Shown here in pieces: positions 36,711 through 46,923 of a stretch of DNA of 64,000 nucleotides. The notes under the pieces are model-generated. The model did no database searches. It saw only the letters and a list, made by a program, of their open reading frames with translations, and was not told where the DNA came from. Within the stretch, counting starts at the first letter, position 1. Every line of letters starts with the position of its first letter. The DNA is from Annona cherimola (lineage: Eukaryota > Streptophyta > Magnoliopsida > Magnoliales > Annonaceae), in contig CM059972.1 of assembly GCA_030490835.1 (NCBI GenBank), positions 52,433,563-52,497,562 on the forward strand, in the 5' to 3' direction. Position numbers and translations under genes: made by a program.

Positions 36711-38195
36711 TGATAACTCGTAAAAATACGAGTTATCATGGCCCATTTTAGACTATATTTGTGCATTAGTCCAAGAGATTATGCATAATTTGCATCCATT
36801 TAGCTTAATTTTCACTCGCTTTGCATTTTAGGAGCATTATTTAGTTTTTATGCATTTTTAGCATAAATTAGGCATTTTTAGTCCATTTATTTAGTTTATA
36901 TAATTTTTGCAGGAAGGACGGGCGAATTACAAGCAATGCGGGCGAAATGGATGCAAATCAGAACCAAGTCACGAGGCAGGTGGATGGCGCCTAGGCGCCA
37001 ACCTACATGCCCTTGCCAGAACTCCAACACAATCCAATAACCAGTAGCTTCCAGGGAGTTGGCGCCTAGGCGCCAAGGCATGAAGTCCTAGGGTTTCCAA
37101 AAAGGTTTCCAAGTTACTCAACACACAGGGAGTTGGCGCCTAGGCGCGACTACGCATCCGTACGCGTGGGTTTCTACACATGTGCTGCGCAAGCTACCCA
37201 TTATAAATAGAAACCTAGGGATTCGAAAGACGGAGAGAGGGTTGTGGCTGCTATGGTGAAAAGGAAGAAAACTAAAGCTTAAAGGGAGGAGAGAAGAGCA
37301 AGTGGAGATCCTAGCTATCATTGCAAACTCATTGAGTTTTATCTCCTTTTCTCATCTATCTCTTCTTATTTGTTATTCTCCTTACTTGGGATGATTGTGA
37401 ACTTGATTTTGATGGGAATTGAAGTCATGGTTATGGGCTGAACCTTCCTATGGTGGGAGATATGCAAGATTTGAACTCATAGCTTAGGATATTTGGTTTT
37501 CTTAAGCTTGAATGAATAATACTGTTGTGCTGTGACATATGTTGTTTGAGATTACCCTTATATATCATGCTTAATGTGTTTACAAGCTTTGCAACCTTGT
37601 GGATTGATCTAATATTCAGATTCATGCTTAGAAAAGTGGGATTTGAATAAGATCCATTATAAGGCACAGGTATTCTAGCTCATGTTGTGTTAAATGTTAA
37701 TATGGATAGGAATATACCTATTAACCCTGTGTAATCTTGATTAGGTTATATGGTTATCAACCTTGTTTTACTTGTATGCATGGGAACATAGCACATAACT
37801 AAAACTTGGTTAGGTTTATATGTGTTGGAAGACATATATGAATATGAATGAACCTAGATTAGTAATCTTTGCACAACTAACTTAATTGGAATCAAATAAC
37901 ATAGCTATGATTCAACGAATTCATATTCCCACCTATCTCAATCATCTCAAGGCAATCTCAGCAACATCCGCACCACTCTGGTCATTTACTGTTTTCATAG
38001 TTTAGTTTAATTCAGTTCTTTGATACAACTTCTCCTTCACTTTACCAATTCACTTAGACAATTGAGATTTAAGGTGCTAATCCGTTTAACACAATTCTCG
38101 TGGGAATGATACTCTACTCACTCTTTATTATTTGACACGACACGTATACTTGCATAAATAGCGAGCATTTTAATTGACATATACGCAGCTCATCA
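36711..38195 (+). mobile_element. Gypsy LTR family D (3' LTR)
   Basis: Starts TGATAACTCG and ends CTCATCA (1485 bp). It begins with a perfect 12-bp inverted repeat around AAAA (36711-36738). Three copies of the palindrome TGGCGCCTAGGCGCCA or close variants lie at 36985-37000, 37059-37076 and 37133-37148, upstream of a TATA box at 37203. It appears inserted in the plant-transposon-protein ORF that resumes at 38196. Confidence 0.75.
37203..37210 (+). promoter_or_regulatory. TATA box of LTR D
   Basis: TATAAATAG at 37203, about 55 bp downstream of the third GCGCCTAGGCGC palindrome. Confidence 0.55.
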
Positions 38196-38886
38196 AAGAG
38201 CAATGCCCTCGGTCGAATTGCGAATATCTTGGAGGTACCAAAGGAGAATGACCCAATTCCAGAAGGATTGTCACTTACAAAGATGTACAACCAACTTACC
38301 AACAGCAACAAGTACTATCCGAGCATCAAATTTCTCCACTATATGGACTTGTCTCCCAGGCTATGGGTCCTCCGACTACTGATTGCCCACTACATATATC
38401 CAAAGGGTGGAGGCCATAATCAATTGAACCCGCAAGAAGCCGAGATTTTGTGGAATGTGGCTAATCGAGCCAAGGTTACCCTGCCAAGGCTATTTTTAGA
38501 AGCTTTGGTGTATAAAAAGAAAAATCCACGAGGAGTTCTGCCATACGAGACGTGGATTACCAAGATCATGGCCTCTTTCGGTGTTGACTTGGATGGGGAA
38601 CCGTTCGAGGTTCTGAAGCCCACAAATGCTATCAACTGGGCCCTCCTGACCCGGATGAAGATCAATGTAGAAGAATTTAGGGCCGAGCGGATACGAGAGA
38701 CGATGGGACACGCAGAACAGCCTGCAGAAGAGGTTGGTAATCCTGAGGGGGAGGAGCCACCACAGCCCGAGCCTGTTCCATCTCCGCCTCCAGCTCCTGC
38801 AAATCCCGCATCACCCCAATCACATGGGTCTTGCTCTCCACGTGGTTCACAGATCCTCGACCTACATCCACGACCTCCTGATCGGT
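38196..38886 (+). pseudogene. Gag-like 'putative plant transposon protein', N part lost
   Basis: The open frame runs from the LTR D junction (SNALGRIANILEVPKEND) through 'NSNKYYPSIKFLHYMDLSP', 'VTLPRLFLEALVYKKKNPRG' and GVDLDGEPFEVLKPTNAIN to a Pro/Glu-rich tail (about residues 165-210). It is the homologue of the minus-strand pseudogene at 12395-13588. The 5' part is missing because LTR D interrupts it. The 3' end is cut by a solo LTR at 38887, and the stop codon lies inside that LTR. The function is unknown; the family is found in non-autonomous plant retroelements. Confidence 0.75.
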
Positions 38887-41800
38887 TGTAGCGCCCCGAA
38901 CCGAGGCGCCTAGAAGCCTTACTCTGGGATCTTATTGATTGGTAAACGTGACTCAGGATTGTTACCTTGATCACATGGAGGGATTTTTTTAATTAGATTT
39001 CATCCAAAAAAAAAAATTTCTTTTTCTTTTATCATATAGAGACACATACTTATCATCAAATTTAAATTATCATTGATAACATTCATACTTGTTTTCGTAC
39101 AATACAAGTTATTTTAAACTGGTCATTTCATACATATATAATTTGAAAACTCCTTACCATATACTCATTCATACCATATACAGACCAGCATATCATAAAA
39201 CTTTCTTCATACCTTCTTTTTTTCCTTTCCTTCCTAGCGTGTGCTGTACTTGTCTATGGTTTGAAAAGCAAAATGTGAGTTGAAACTCAATAAGCAAGCA
39301 TTTTTCCATTTAAATGCATTTCTCCCGTTCAATAGTAGACACTTATCAAGTGATCTACTATCAATCAGTGGAAACCCTTTTCATAAAAACTTTCATAAAA
39401 CATATGCTTGCAAACTTAACATGTAAACCTCTTTTTCATGGACATAAAAATATTTTTCATAAAACTTCCTTTCTCGAAGAACATTCTCATGTCCTTAAAG
39501 CATTTTTCATAAAACCTTTTCAAAACAAGCATATGCATCATGCATTACATTTCTGTCCGTCTGGTAGGTGACACTTACTAACTCAATTGATAACTCGCGA
39601 GCCAGGCAGTTATCCGTGTCCTTCTCCCATTTCAGGGAGGGCGCCGCCGGCATTTCGCCTTTTGAAACGACTTGGCCTATGTAGAGGGGGCCCATCTTGC
39701 AACCGCATCCGGTCTGCATATCCTCTACAATAGACCTAGTACATGATTTTTTTGCACATTCCTTTCTCCACATTCATATGCTAGCATGCTTTTATAAAAC
39801 TCCACAGACCCAAGTTTGTGTCTTTTTCCTTTCCAAAACTTGATGTTAGCATGTCATTTCAAAATAGTACAGGCATCGGCCTGTGTTTCCTTTTCCAACT
39901 TGAAAACTTGGTACAACCCAAATTATCAAGTTAATAAAAATATTTTATAAGGATGACCAGCCTTAAATAATTTTGGAAACATTTAAATAACACATTTCTA
40001 AATCATTTGAAATATTTGAAGGAAATGTTTGAAAAATAGTAATTTAAAAATATTGCTAGAATGCTTACAAATAATTTTGATCGGTAAAACAATTTCAAAA
40101 GAAAAATATTTTAATATTTGAAGACAAAAGATTTTGCAAACATTTTTCTTTCCATTTTTGGGTTTTTCATGAACAAAGGATATACCAATGCATAATTCAT
40201 TTTTTTATATGGTATCATATTCTTTGTCCACATGACATATGGGTTACTTCTATATGAAGGTAAGCTTGTATGATCCTTTGGTCATTACTTTAAAAATCTT
40301 CATTCAAATAGATTATCGGTTGGCCTTCCTTAAATCCGCTTCAAAATATTTTAATAAATCATTTTAAATTCATTTGATAAAACCAAATATTATTTGCAAA
40401 TCAAGATTTTCCTTTCTCCATCATAATGCAACCATTTCCACATTTCTCCTTGTATTCATAAGGATTTGCTTATGATAAAGCAATTCCCACATATCTCAAC
40501 ATTTTTCCTTACTTCCATAAGGATTTGCTTATGATAAAGCAGTTCCGACATATTCCATGGTTGCAATATAAAAACATATAAAATCGTTTTCAAAAAATTT
40601 GCTTGTTTACCTTTGCTTTGCTTTAATATGACTCCTTTATCATTTCCTTTCCTTTTCCTATACAAGTGAAAAGGATATACATATTTTATCATACATGAGT
40701 CATATTCATTTATGACCTTATTTTTCTTCATAATTTCTTATCGAGGTTAACCTTAAAAATACTTGATCATTATTTTCTTATATGAATTTTTATCCATAAA
40801 TCCTTAAAAATTCCATCCATAAATCCTTATAAAATAAAAAAATAAATCTCAAAATTTCCCAAATCACGTTGTTTACTGTTCATAATTATATTCAAAATTA
40901 CTGTAGCAGGTACTGTTCATGGCATTGTTTACGATTACTGTTCATCAGGTTACTGTTCACAACGAGTTGGGTACTGTTCATGGGTTCCAAAAATCGACAT
41001 TTTTTCCAAAAATAAAAAATACCATGACATAGCTCTTAGTTAGTATATCATGGGAAAATTCATGAATTTTGAATTTATCATCATTAACTTGGCTAAAAAA
41101 ATCATTTTCTCCATATACTAAAAATTTAACATAATTTCACTTAAGCATAATCCTTAAATCCAAAATTCATGAGATTAATATATCATCATTCCAACATCAT
41201 AATTATCATAAATATTCATCCAAAATCATCATTTAGCAATATTGGAGCATTATTTGCACATTTTATACATGATTTTCCCGAATGGTCTATCTTTGCTCCA
41301 AATTTTTTATGTTTAGGCATAATTCCATTTGGGCATTATAACTATACTTATTTTCTCATACTTAGGCATTATGTAAGCAAGGTTTTACCCTAATTATCAT
41401 CCAAAATAAATTTGAGAAGAATTCACTCACCTTAAGTGAAGATATCCTCTTTCTCTTCTCACTTTCTCTCTCTATCCTTCTCTCCTCTCTTCCTCAAGGC
41501 TTGAACATGTGGGTGGGGGTTGGAAATGATCAAATGAGCTGGGTTTGTGTGCTTTGGTCGTTCACCCCATGCCCCTATTTATAGTCTTTCATTTTTCACA
41601 TATTTACAATCTACCCCCTCTTGCTACAAGTACTAAATTCTAAATATTTTTTTCAAATCCTATGCAATATTTTGAGCTTTGTGCAGCCCCCTAGATACTG
41701 TTCACACCCCCTAGCTAGCCCTTATTTATTTAATGATTTTTGATTTATTAAAATTATTTTTTAAGCTAATTCATCTCAACCGTTGATTTTAGGATAAGAT

Positions 41801-42381
41801 TGATTTTGGACCATTGGATTTTTGCCCAAAGTCAAGCCTCCCCCACGCTCAAGCAGCATTTGGATTTGTGCAAATTTTCATTAATTATTTGATTAATTAA
41901 AATTAAACCCAAAAGTCAAGTATAATTAATGAAAAAGGTGAGCTACCTTGTTGATCTCCAAATGACATTTCATCTTGACCCCTAATTCATTATTTTTGTC
42001 ACATCTTAAATCATTCATCGTGGTCATCAAATATTTTGGCCATCCATAAAAAAATTTACTTTAATCTGACGTCTGGATTGCAAGTTATGAATTTTTCTTC
42101 ATTTTCTCTCAAAAATCCACTAAAAATCCGAAAATACTAAATAAATCAAAAAGTGGATATTCTGTCCTTTCATGGGAAGCTTCCTTTTTTATCTTTTATA
42201 ATTAAGTTAATCCAAAGTGATTAACTTAACATATTCCTTAATCCCACGTTTACTATTCACGTTTACTATTCATCTGAATTAACATTCCATAATTAGCTAT
42301 TTAATCCTCCAATTCCACATATTGCAAAAATATATTTCACATTACCTAGGGTTTATAACCTTAGGGTTTTGGGGTTTCACA
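38887..42381 (-). mobile_element. Solo LTR, family B, TSD TCGGT/TCAGT
   Basis: Runs from TGTAGCGCCCC to GGGGTTTCACA (3495 bp), flanked by TCGGT (38882-38886) and TCAGT (42382-42386), one mismatch. The TATA box on minus is at 41573-41583. The conserved GC-rich block is near 39635-39695, hairpins near 39805 and 39870, and a cluster of TACTGTTCA motifs at 40870-40985. It splits the plant-transposon-protein ORF. Confidence 0.85.
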
Positions 42382-42386
42382 TCAGT

Positions 42387-42777
42387 CCACTTCCTCTCAA
42401 GCCATAATGGACTATCTTGGACAGATGGAAGACCGGATCACTCAACAGTTGGTATCCATTCACACGGCGATGATGGAGATGCATAGTTGCCAAGATTGAT
42501 TGGATCAGGAAATGAGGACAATCAAGTACAGACTTGCATCCGGAAGCAGTCGTGGCTGCCCTGTTCTAAGTCTTCCCGAGATTGTTCTTATTTTGGAGAG
42601 TCCGTGAGAGCCGAACCCACCGTTCAGGCTCCATCCTCTCCTTTCTCATCAGCCTGCATCCGACCCATTCCACCTACCTATTCTCCCTCCTACACAATCA
42701 CAACATTCCAATTTAACAAATCTCGTTTCCCCTATCTTCTTTTTGATTCATTGACAAAATGGGGGAGAGAGGTTTGA
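42387..42777 (+). pseudogene. Continuation of plant-transposon-protein ORF
   Basis: After the solo LTR the best frame reads STSSQAIMDYLGQ, RITQQLVSIHTAMMEM and RTIKYRLASG, broken by a stop at about 42498. This suits the C-terminal coiled-coil-like end of the ORF at 38196. The frame differs from the one open at 38886, so a small indel lies near the junction. Confidence 0.5.
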
Positions 42778-43158
42778 GAGGGTTGAGTTAGGTTCTAGGT
42801 TCTAGATTGTTTGTGTTGGGTTTGGGTATCATGTATCATATAGGTCATTTTCTTTCTTGAATCATATTGTATGCAATAATTGAATATATGACATGATTCT
42901 GTTTTCTATTGGGCAAATTGTTGTATTGAAATGCAATGTTGAATGATTGTATGACAATGGATATGTATTTGGCATGACCTTGTTTGATAATGAAATGTTG
43001 TTGCTTCATTTGTACAAATTGTTAAAAATGGAATCCAATGATATGCAATTCATGTGAAAACAAAACAACATGATTATTCTAAATGCCAAAACAAAATATA
43101 ACATATCCTTTATGAAAGAAAAGGAAAGGTATATCTCAAATTGGTTTTGTCAATCATC
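42778..43158 (+). other. 3' noncoding region
   Basis: AT-rich sequence with no coding signal. 'GGTTTTGTCAATCATC' just before the polypurine tract matches the reverse complement of the full copia element near 24450-24470. Confidence 0.5.
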
Positions 43159-43172
43159 AAAAAGGGGGAGAT
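43159..43172 (+). promoter_or_regulatory. Sirevirus-type polypurine tract
   Basis: AAAAAGGGGGAGAT directly followed by TGTTG, identical in layout to the tract of the full copia element on the other strand. Confidence 0.85.
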
Positions 43173-43263
43173 TGTTGTAATTCAAGGCAAATTAAGCACA
43201 ATCCATGTTTTGATGATTAACAAATCAATTTGAGAATTACTAAGGTGCTAATGAGTTTGCTAA

Positions 43264-43546
43264 GGGTGTGTTTGGGAATGGATCAAACTTTTAGTGAAAA
43301 ATTTTGGAGAATAAAAGATGTCAAATGATGTGATATAATAAGGGTAATGATGAGGAGTAAAGAAAATAATGTTAAAATAGATAGGTTAGTTGTATAGGTA
43401 ATTGTGTAGAAATGATTGAAAAGTAGGGTAGTTGTATAAGAAAATGTGAAAAAAAATAATTTAAAAATATAATAGTTATGGAGAGTGAAAAGTTGTAGAT
43501 TGAAAAGTTTTAAGATGACATTTTATACTCGTTGCCAAACACACCC
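43264..43546. mobile_element. Tourist-like MITE (PIF/Harbinger type), TSD TAA
   Basis: Terminal inverted repeats GGGTGTGTTTGG (43264-43275) and CCAAACACACCC (43535-43546) are perfect over 12 bp, flanked by TAA at 43261-43263 and 43547-43549. The 283-bp length, TAA target duplication and GGG...TTTGG end fit non-autonomous PIF/Harbinger MITEs. No coding capacity. Confidence 0.9.
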
Positions 43547-43916
43547 TAAGTGCCTTCAAAGGTGTTCCGGCCTCGTGAGAAAAATAAAATATAAATTCAA
43601 TTCATTGATTTGGTTGAATGTGAAATTGTTTTCCCGCGGCTTTGAGAATAAATGCTTAATTAATTTCCCAAACAAAATTTTAAGCATCCAATTCTTTAAC
43701 CGAGTCCAAAAAGTACATCACAGAAATATTTTGCATTGTGTTCCACATTCTGATTTTACATCTCTAACGAGAAAACCCTTGATTAAAAGAGCTGAATACA
43801 ATGGTCCATAAAAAAATGCTTAATAATAATGAAGTGCGTAGAAGATCCTTCTACGTCTTTACAAGTGCACGAAAAATCGTGTCTAACAAAAATATAAAGA
43901 TAAATGAGTACACTTC

Positions 43917-44046
43917 GCCCCGCGCCGTGACTCGAATGTGAGATATATGACGCCACGCGCCATATCTTAAATATGAAGTACATGACGCCGCGCGCCATGA
44001 CTTAAATGTGAGGTACATGACACCGCGCGCCATGTCTTAAATGTGA
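43917..44046. repeat. ~35-bp GC-rich tandem repeat, four units
   Basis: Units of GACGCCGCGCGCCATG followed by ACTTAAATGTGAGGTACAT, with a few substitutions each, in an AT-rich setting. Confidence 0.9.
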
Positions 44047-44084
44047 GTTTACGCTTAGCCCGTCGACCAGCGATGACTCGGTTT

Positions 44085-44245
44085 GGGAACTAGTGAGGGG
44101 CCCGTCGGCTACACTAGTGACCCTACACAGCAAACTAAGTGCGCTCTTAGCTTCTGGATTTACACAGCAGACCAGCGTGTCCCGCTTTCAGCTTCTGTAC
44201 TTGTACAAGAAACCAGCGTCTCCCGCATTCAGCCTCTGGATTGAA
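44085..44245. repeat. ~55-bp degenerate tandem repeat, three units
   Basis: Units share ACCAGCGTGTCCCGC, TTCAGCTTCTGGATT and TACACAGCA-like segments. No coding signal. Confidence 0.65.
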
Positions 44246-44335
44246 CAATTGGGTGATTTTAAATGGATTCAACCGAATTTAAAAAGTATGTTTGGGTCAT
44301 TTTTGACCAAGTGAAAAGGTTTGGGCCCAACAGGG

Positions 44336-44745
44336 CTTGTTGAAAAGAGTTTGGGCCTTCTTGGGCTTTTTGGAAAGTTTTGAGCCATCTTAGGCTTTTT
44401 GGAGAGTTTTGAGCCATCTTGGGCTTTTTGGAGAGTGTTGGGCCATCTTGGGCTTTTTGGAGAGTTTTTAGCCATCTTGGGCTTTTTGGAAAGTTTTGAG
44501 CCATCTTGGGCTTTTTTGGAAAGTTTTGGGCCATCTTGGGCTTTTTGGAGAGTTTTTAGCCATCTTGGGCTTTTTGGAGAGTTTTTAGCCATCTTGGGCT
44601 TTTTGGAAAGTTTTGAGCAATCTTGGGCTTTTTGGAAAGTTTTGGGCCATCTTGGGCTTTTTGGAAAGTTTTGGGCCATCTTCGGCTTTTTGGAAAGTTT
44701 TGAGCCATCTTGGGCTTTTTGGAGAGTTTTGAGCTATCTTGGGCT
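44336..44745. repeat. 29-bp minisatellite, about 14 units
   Basis: Units GAGTTTTGAGCCATCTTGGG + CTTTTTGGA, with variants. Because 29 is not a multiple of three, both strands show long open frames whose peptide repeats every 29 residues; these are not genes. Confidence 0.95.
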
Positions 44746-44805
44746 ATATATGTGTATTTTGATATATTTTTATAGAAAATACACATACATTTATTTTTAT
44801 TTTTA

Positions 44806-46060
44806 AAGGAGGAAATATACTTAACCCGTGTGTAAATTCAACCCGCCAGTCGGGGAGTATCCACGTTGGGAAAAGTAGTTTTTGAAAATAATATATATGT
44901 ATATGTATATTTATATATATAATATACACATATATATTTTTATTTTATTTTAAAGGAGAAAATATACTTAACCCATGTGTCAATTCAACCCACCAGTCGG
45001 GGAGTATTCACGTTGGGAAAAGTAGTTTTTTTGAAAATAATATATATGTATATATATATTTATATATATAATATACACGTATATATATTTATTTTATTTT
45101 CAAATGAGAAAATATACTTAACCCGTGTGTCAATTCAACCCACCAGTCGAGGAGTATCCACGTTGGGAAAAGTAGTTTTTGATAATATACACATATATAT
45201 TTTTGAAAGAGAAATATACTTAACCCGTGTGTCAATTCAACCCGCCAGTCGGGGAGTATCCACGTTGGGAAAAGTAGTTTTCGAAAATAATATATATGTA
45301 TATGTATATTTATATATATATATTTATATATATAATATACACATATATATTTTTTTTAAAGGAGAAAATATACTTAACCCGTGTGTCAATTCAACCCGCC
45401 AGTCGGGGAGTATCCACATTGGGAAAAGTAGTTTTTGAAAATAATATATATGTATATATATATTTATATATATATAATATACACATATATATTTTTATTT
45501 TATTTTTAAAGAAGAAAATATACTTAACCCGTGTGTCAATTCAACCCGCCAGTCGGGGAGTATCCACGTTGGGAAAAGTAGTTTTCGAAAATAATATATA
45601 TATGTATATATATATAATATACACCTATATTTTTTTATTTTATTTTTAAAGGAGAAAATATACTTAACCCGTGTGTCAATTCAACCCGCCAGTCGGGGAG
45701 TATCCACGTTGGGAAAAGTAGTTTTTGAAAATAATATATATGTATATGTATATTTATATATATATAATATACGCATATATATTTTTATTTTATTTTAAAG
45801 GAGAAAATATACTTAACCCGTGTGTCAATTCAACCCGCCAGTCGGGGAGTATCCACGTTGGGAAAAGTAGTTTTCGAAAATAATATATATGTATATATTT
45901 ATATATATATAATATACACATATATATTTTTTATTTTATTTTTAAAAGGATAAAATATACTTAACCCGTGTGTCAATTCAACCCGCCAGTCGGGGAGTAT
46001 CCACGTTGGGAAAAGTAGTTTTTGAAAATAATATATATGTATATATTTATATATTTATAT
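44806..46060. repeat. ~100-155-bp satellite-like array, nine units
   Basis: Each unit has a conserved part (ATACTTAACCCGTGTGTCAA, CAACCCGCCAGTCGGGGAGT, ATCCACGTTGGGAAAAGTAG) and an AT-rich part of alternating TATATA/GTATATA. Units start near 44812, 44958, 45107, 45210, 45363, 45515, 45655, 45805 and 45951. The conserved ~75 bp is nearly invariant, while the AT part varies in length. Confidence 0.95.
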
Positions 46061-46074
46061 ATATATAAGAAAGA

Positions 46075-46300
46075 AACTCTCTCTTTTTTTTTAGCTAAAA
46101 GAAAAGAAAAAAAATAAAAATAAAAAAATATGGAGAACTCACGTTCTCTCTTCTTTGAGCGCGGGAGAGCTCGTCTTCGTTCTCCGCTCGAAGTTCTCTC
46201 CCGTTCTCCTTGTTGTTTTCGTTGTCCTTGCCTTTGCCGAACTGCAGCTATTTATAGGCTTTCGCCGGGTCTGGGATGGGTTCCGCGGCTGTGGATGCAA
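46075..46300 (-). promoter_or_regulatory. Possible promoter/leader, minus strand
   Basis: Minus reads CCTATAAATAGCTGC at about 46245-46260, a good TATA box, followed downstream by a purine-rich stretch and the ATG context at 46136. It could be an LTR promoter or a captured host promoter. No gene is recognised downstream on minus, where the satellite array starts. Confidence 0.35.
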
Positions 46301-46378
46301 GCTCACGCGGAACCGTCTTCCCGCGGAACTGCCTTCCCGCGGAACCATCTACCCGCGGAACCGTCTTCGCGCGGAACC
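46298..46378. repeat. ~16-bp tandem repeat with CCGCGGAAC core
   Basis: Five units of CGCGGAACCGTCTTCC type, with SacII-like CCGCGG palindromes; variants continue to 46470. Confidence 0.85.
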
Positions 46379-46439
46379 GCTGAAGTCTGAACTGTACCCA
46401 CGCAGAACTGTCTCTCCACGGAATCGATGACCTTTTTCC

Positions 46440-46698
46440 GTGTGGTCATTTTCGCGGAACCTAATTGTCGTGAGTTCAGCGGCAAAAGTTGGCAGCTAGC
46501 TTTCTGATGCTTTTTCTTACACCACCAACTGCAACTTTCCATATCCTTGTCATAGTTCTCTGCCCACCACCTGCCATAAGCTCGACGGTATGCTTCAGAT
46601 GCCTTCAAAGCCATGTCCTTGATCTGAGTAGCGAGTGCTTTGATAGCCTGCTTGTTACTGGGTGTGCCGGCAGGTTCCTTCTCTTTTAGTTCATGCAA
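46440..46698 (-). pseudogene. Unrecognised host-like coding fragment
   Basis: The minus frame from 46698 reads MHELKEKEPAGT, QAIKALATQIKDMALKASEA, YGRWWAENYDKD. The composition and codon use look like a plant gene exon, with an amphipathic helix. I do not recognise the family. It runs into the CCGCGGAAC repeat, so the end is not genuine. It is the first member of the gene-fragment cluster. Confidence 0.45.
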
Positions 46699-46736
46699 GG
46701 AACCGCTCGATACAGGTCAGCATCTCTCTCCCCCTC

Positions 46737-46737
<1 letters not shown>

Positions 46738-46781
<44 letters not shown>

Positions 46782-46783
46782 TT
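46738..46783. repeat. (TTA)n microsatellite
   Basis: About 15 perfect TTA/ATT units between the unrecognised fragment and the aquaporin fragment. Confidence 0.97.
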
Positions 46784-46923
46784 ATTACCAGATCTCCCCA
46801 TCTCCCCCGGCCACGGCGCATTTCTCCGCTCTGCCGACCAAAGCACCAGACCCATGACACCAAATGCATGGATTGAAAGGAAGCAAGAGACTCGAGAACT
46901 GGAGCCCGCGTCACTAGAGCGGC

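Larger units (their letters stand above)
43173..44332 (+). mobile_element. Sirevirus-like LTR (subfamily A')
   Basis: Starts TGTTGTAATTC after the polypurine tract. The first ~90 bp (CATGTTTTGATGATTAAC...AATTTGAG) match the reverse complement of the end of family-A LTRs. The proposed end is GGGCCCAACA at 44332, which mirrors TGTTGG, but the following minisatellite makes this uncertain. It contains a MITE (43264-43546) and two short tandem repeats. Confidence 0.55.

Noticed and set aside
42487..42777. 96-codon plus-strand frame rich in Ser/Pro as a separate gene
   Set aside because: A different frame of the same stretch continues the plant-transposon-protein coiled-coil end, so the open frame is probably incidental.
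44259..44806. Repeat proteins such as KSPRWLKTLQKAQDGPKLSK on minus and ESFEPSWAFWRVL on plus
   Set aside because: The 29-bp minisatellite reads through all three frames; no start context, no flanking coding sequence.
44977..45649. Apparent membrane-like repeat proteins with 'YIYIYIYN' stretches
   Set aside because: Translation of the TATATA part of the satellite array.
44806..46060. CRISPR array
   Set aside because: The repeats are long, the spacers are AT-rich variants of each other, and the genome is a plant genome.
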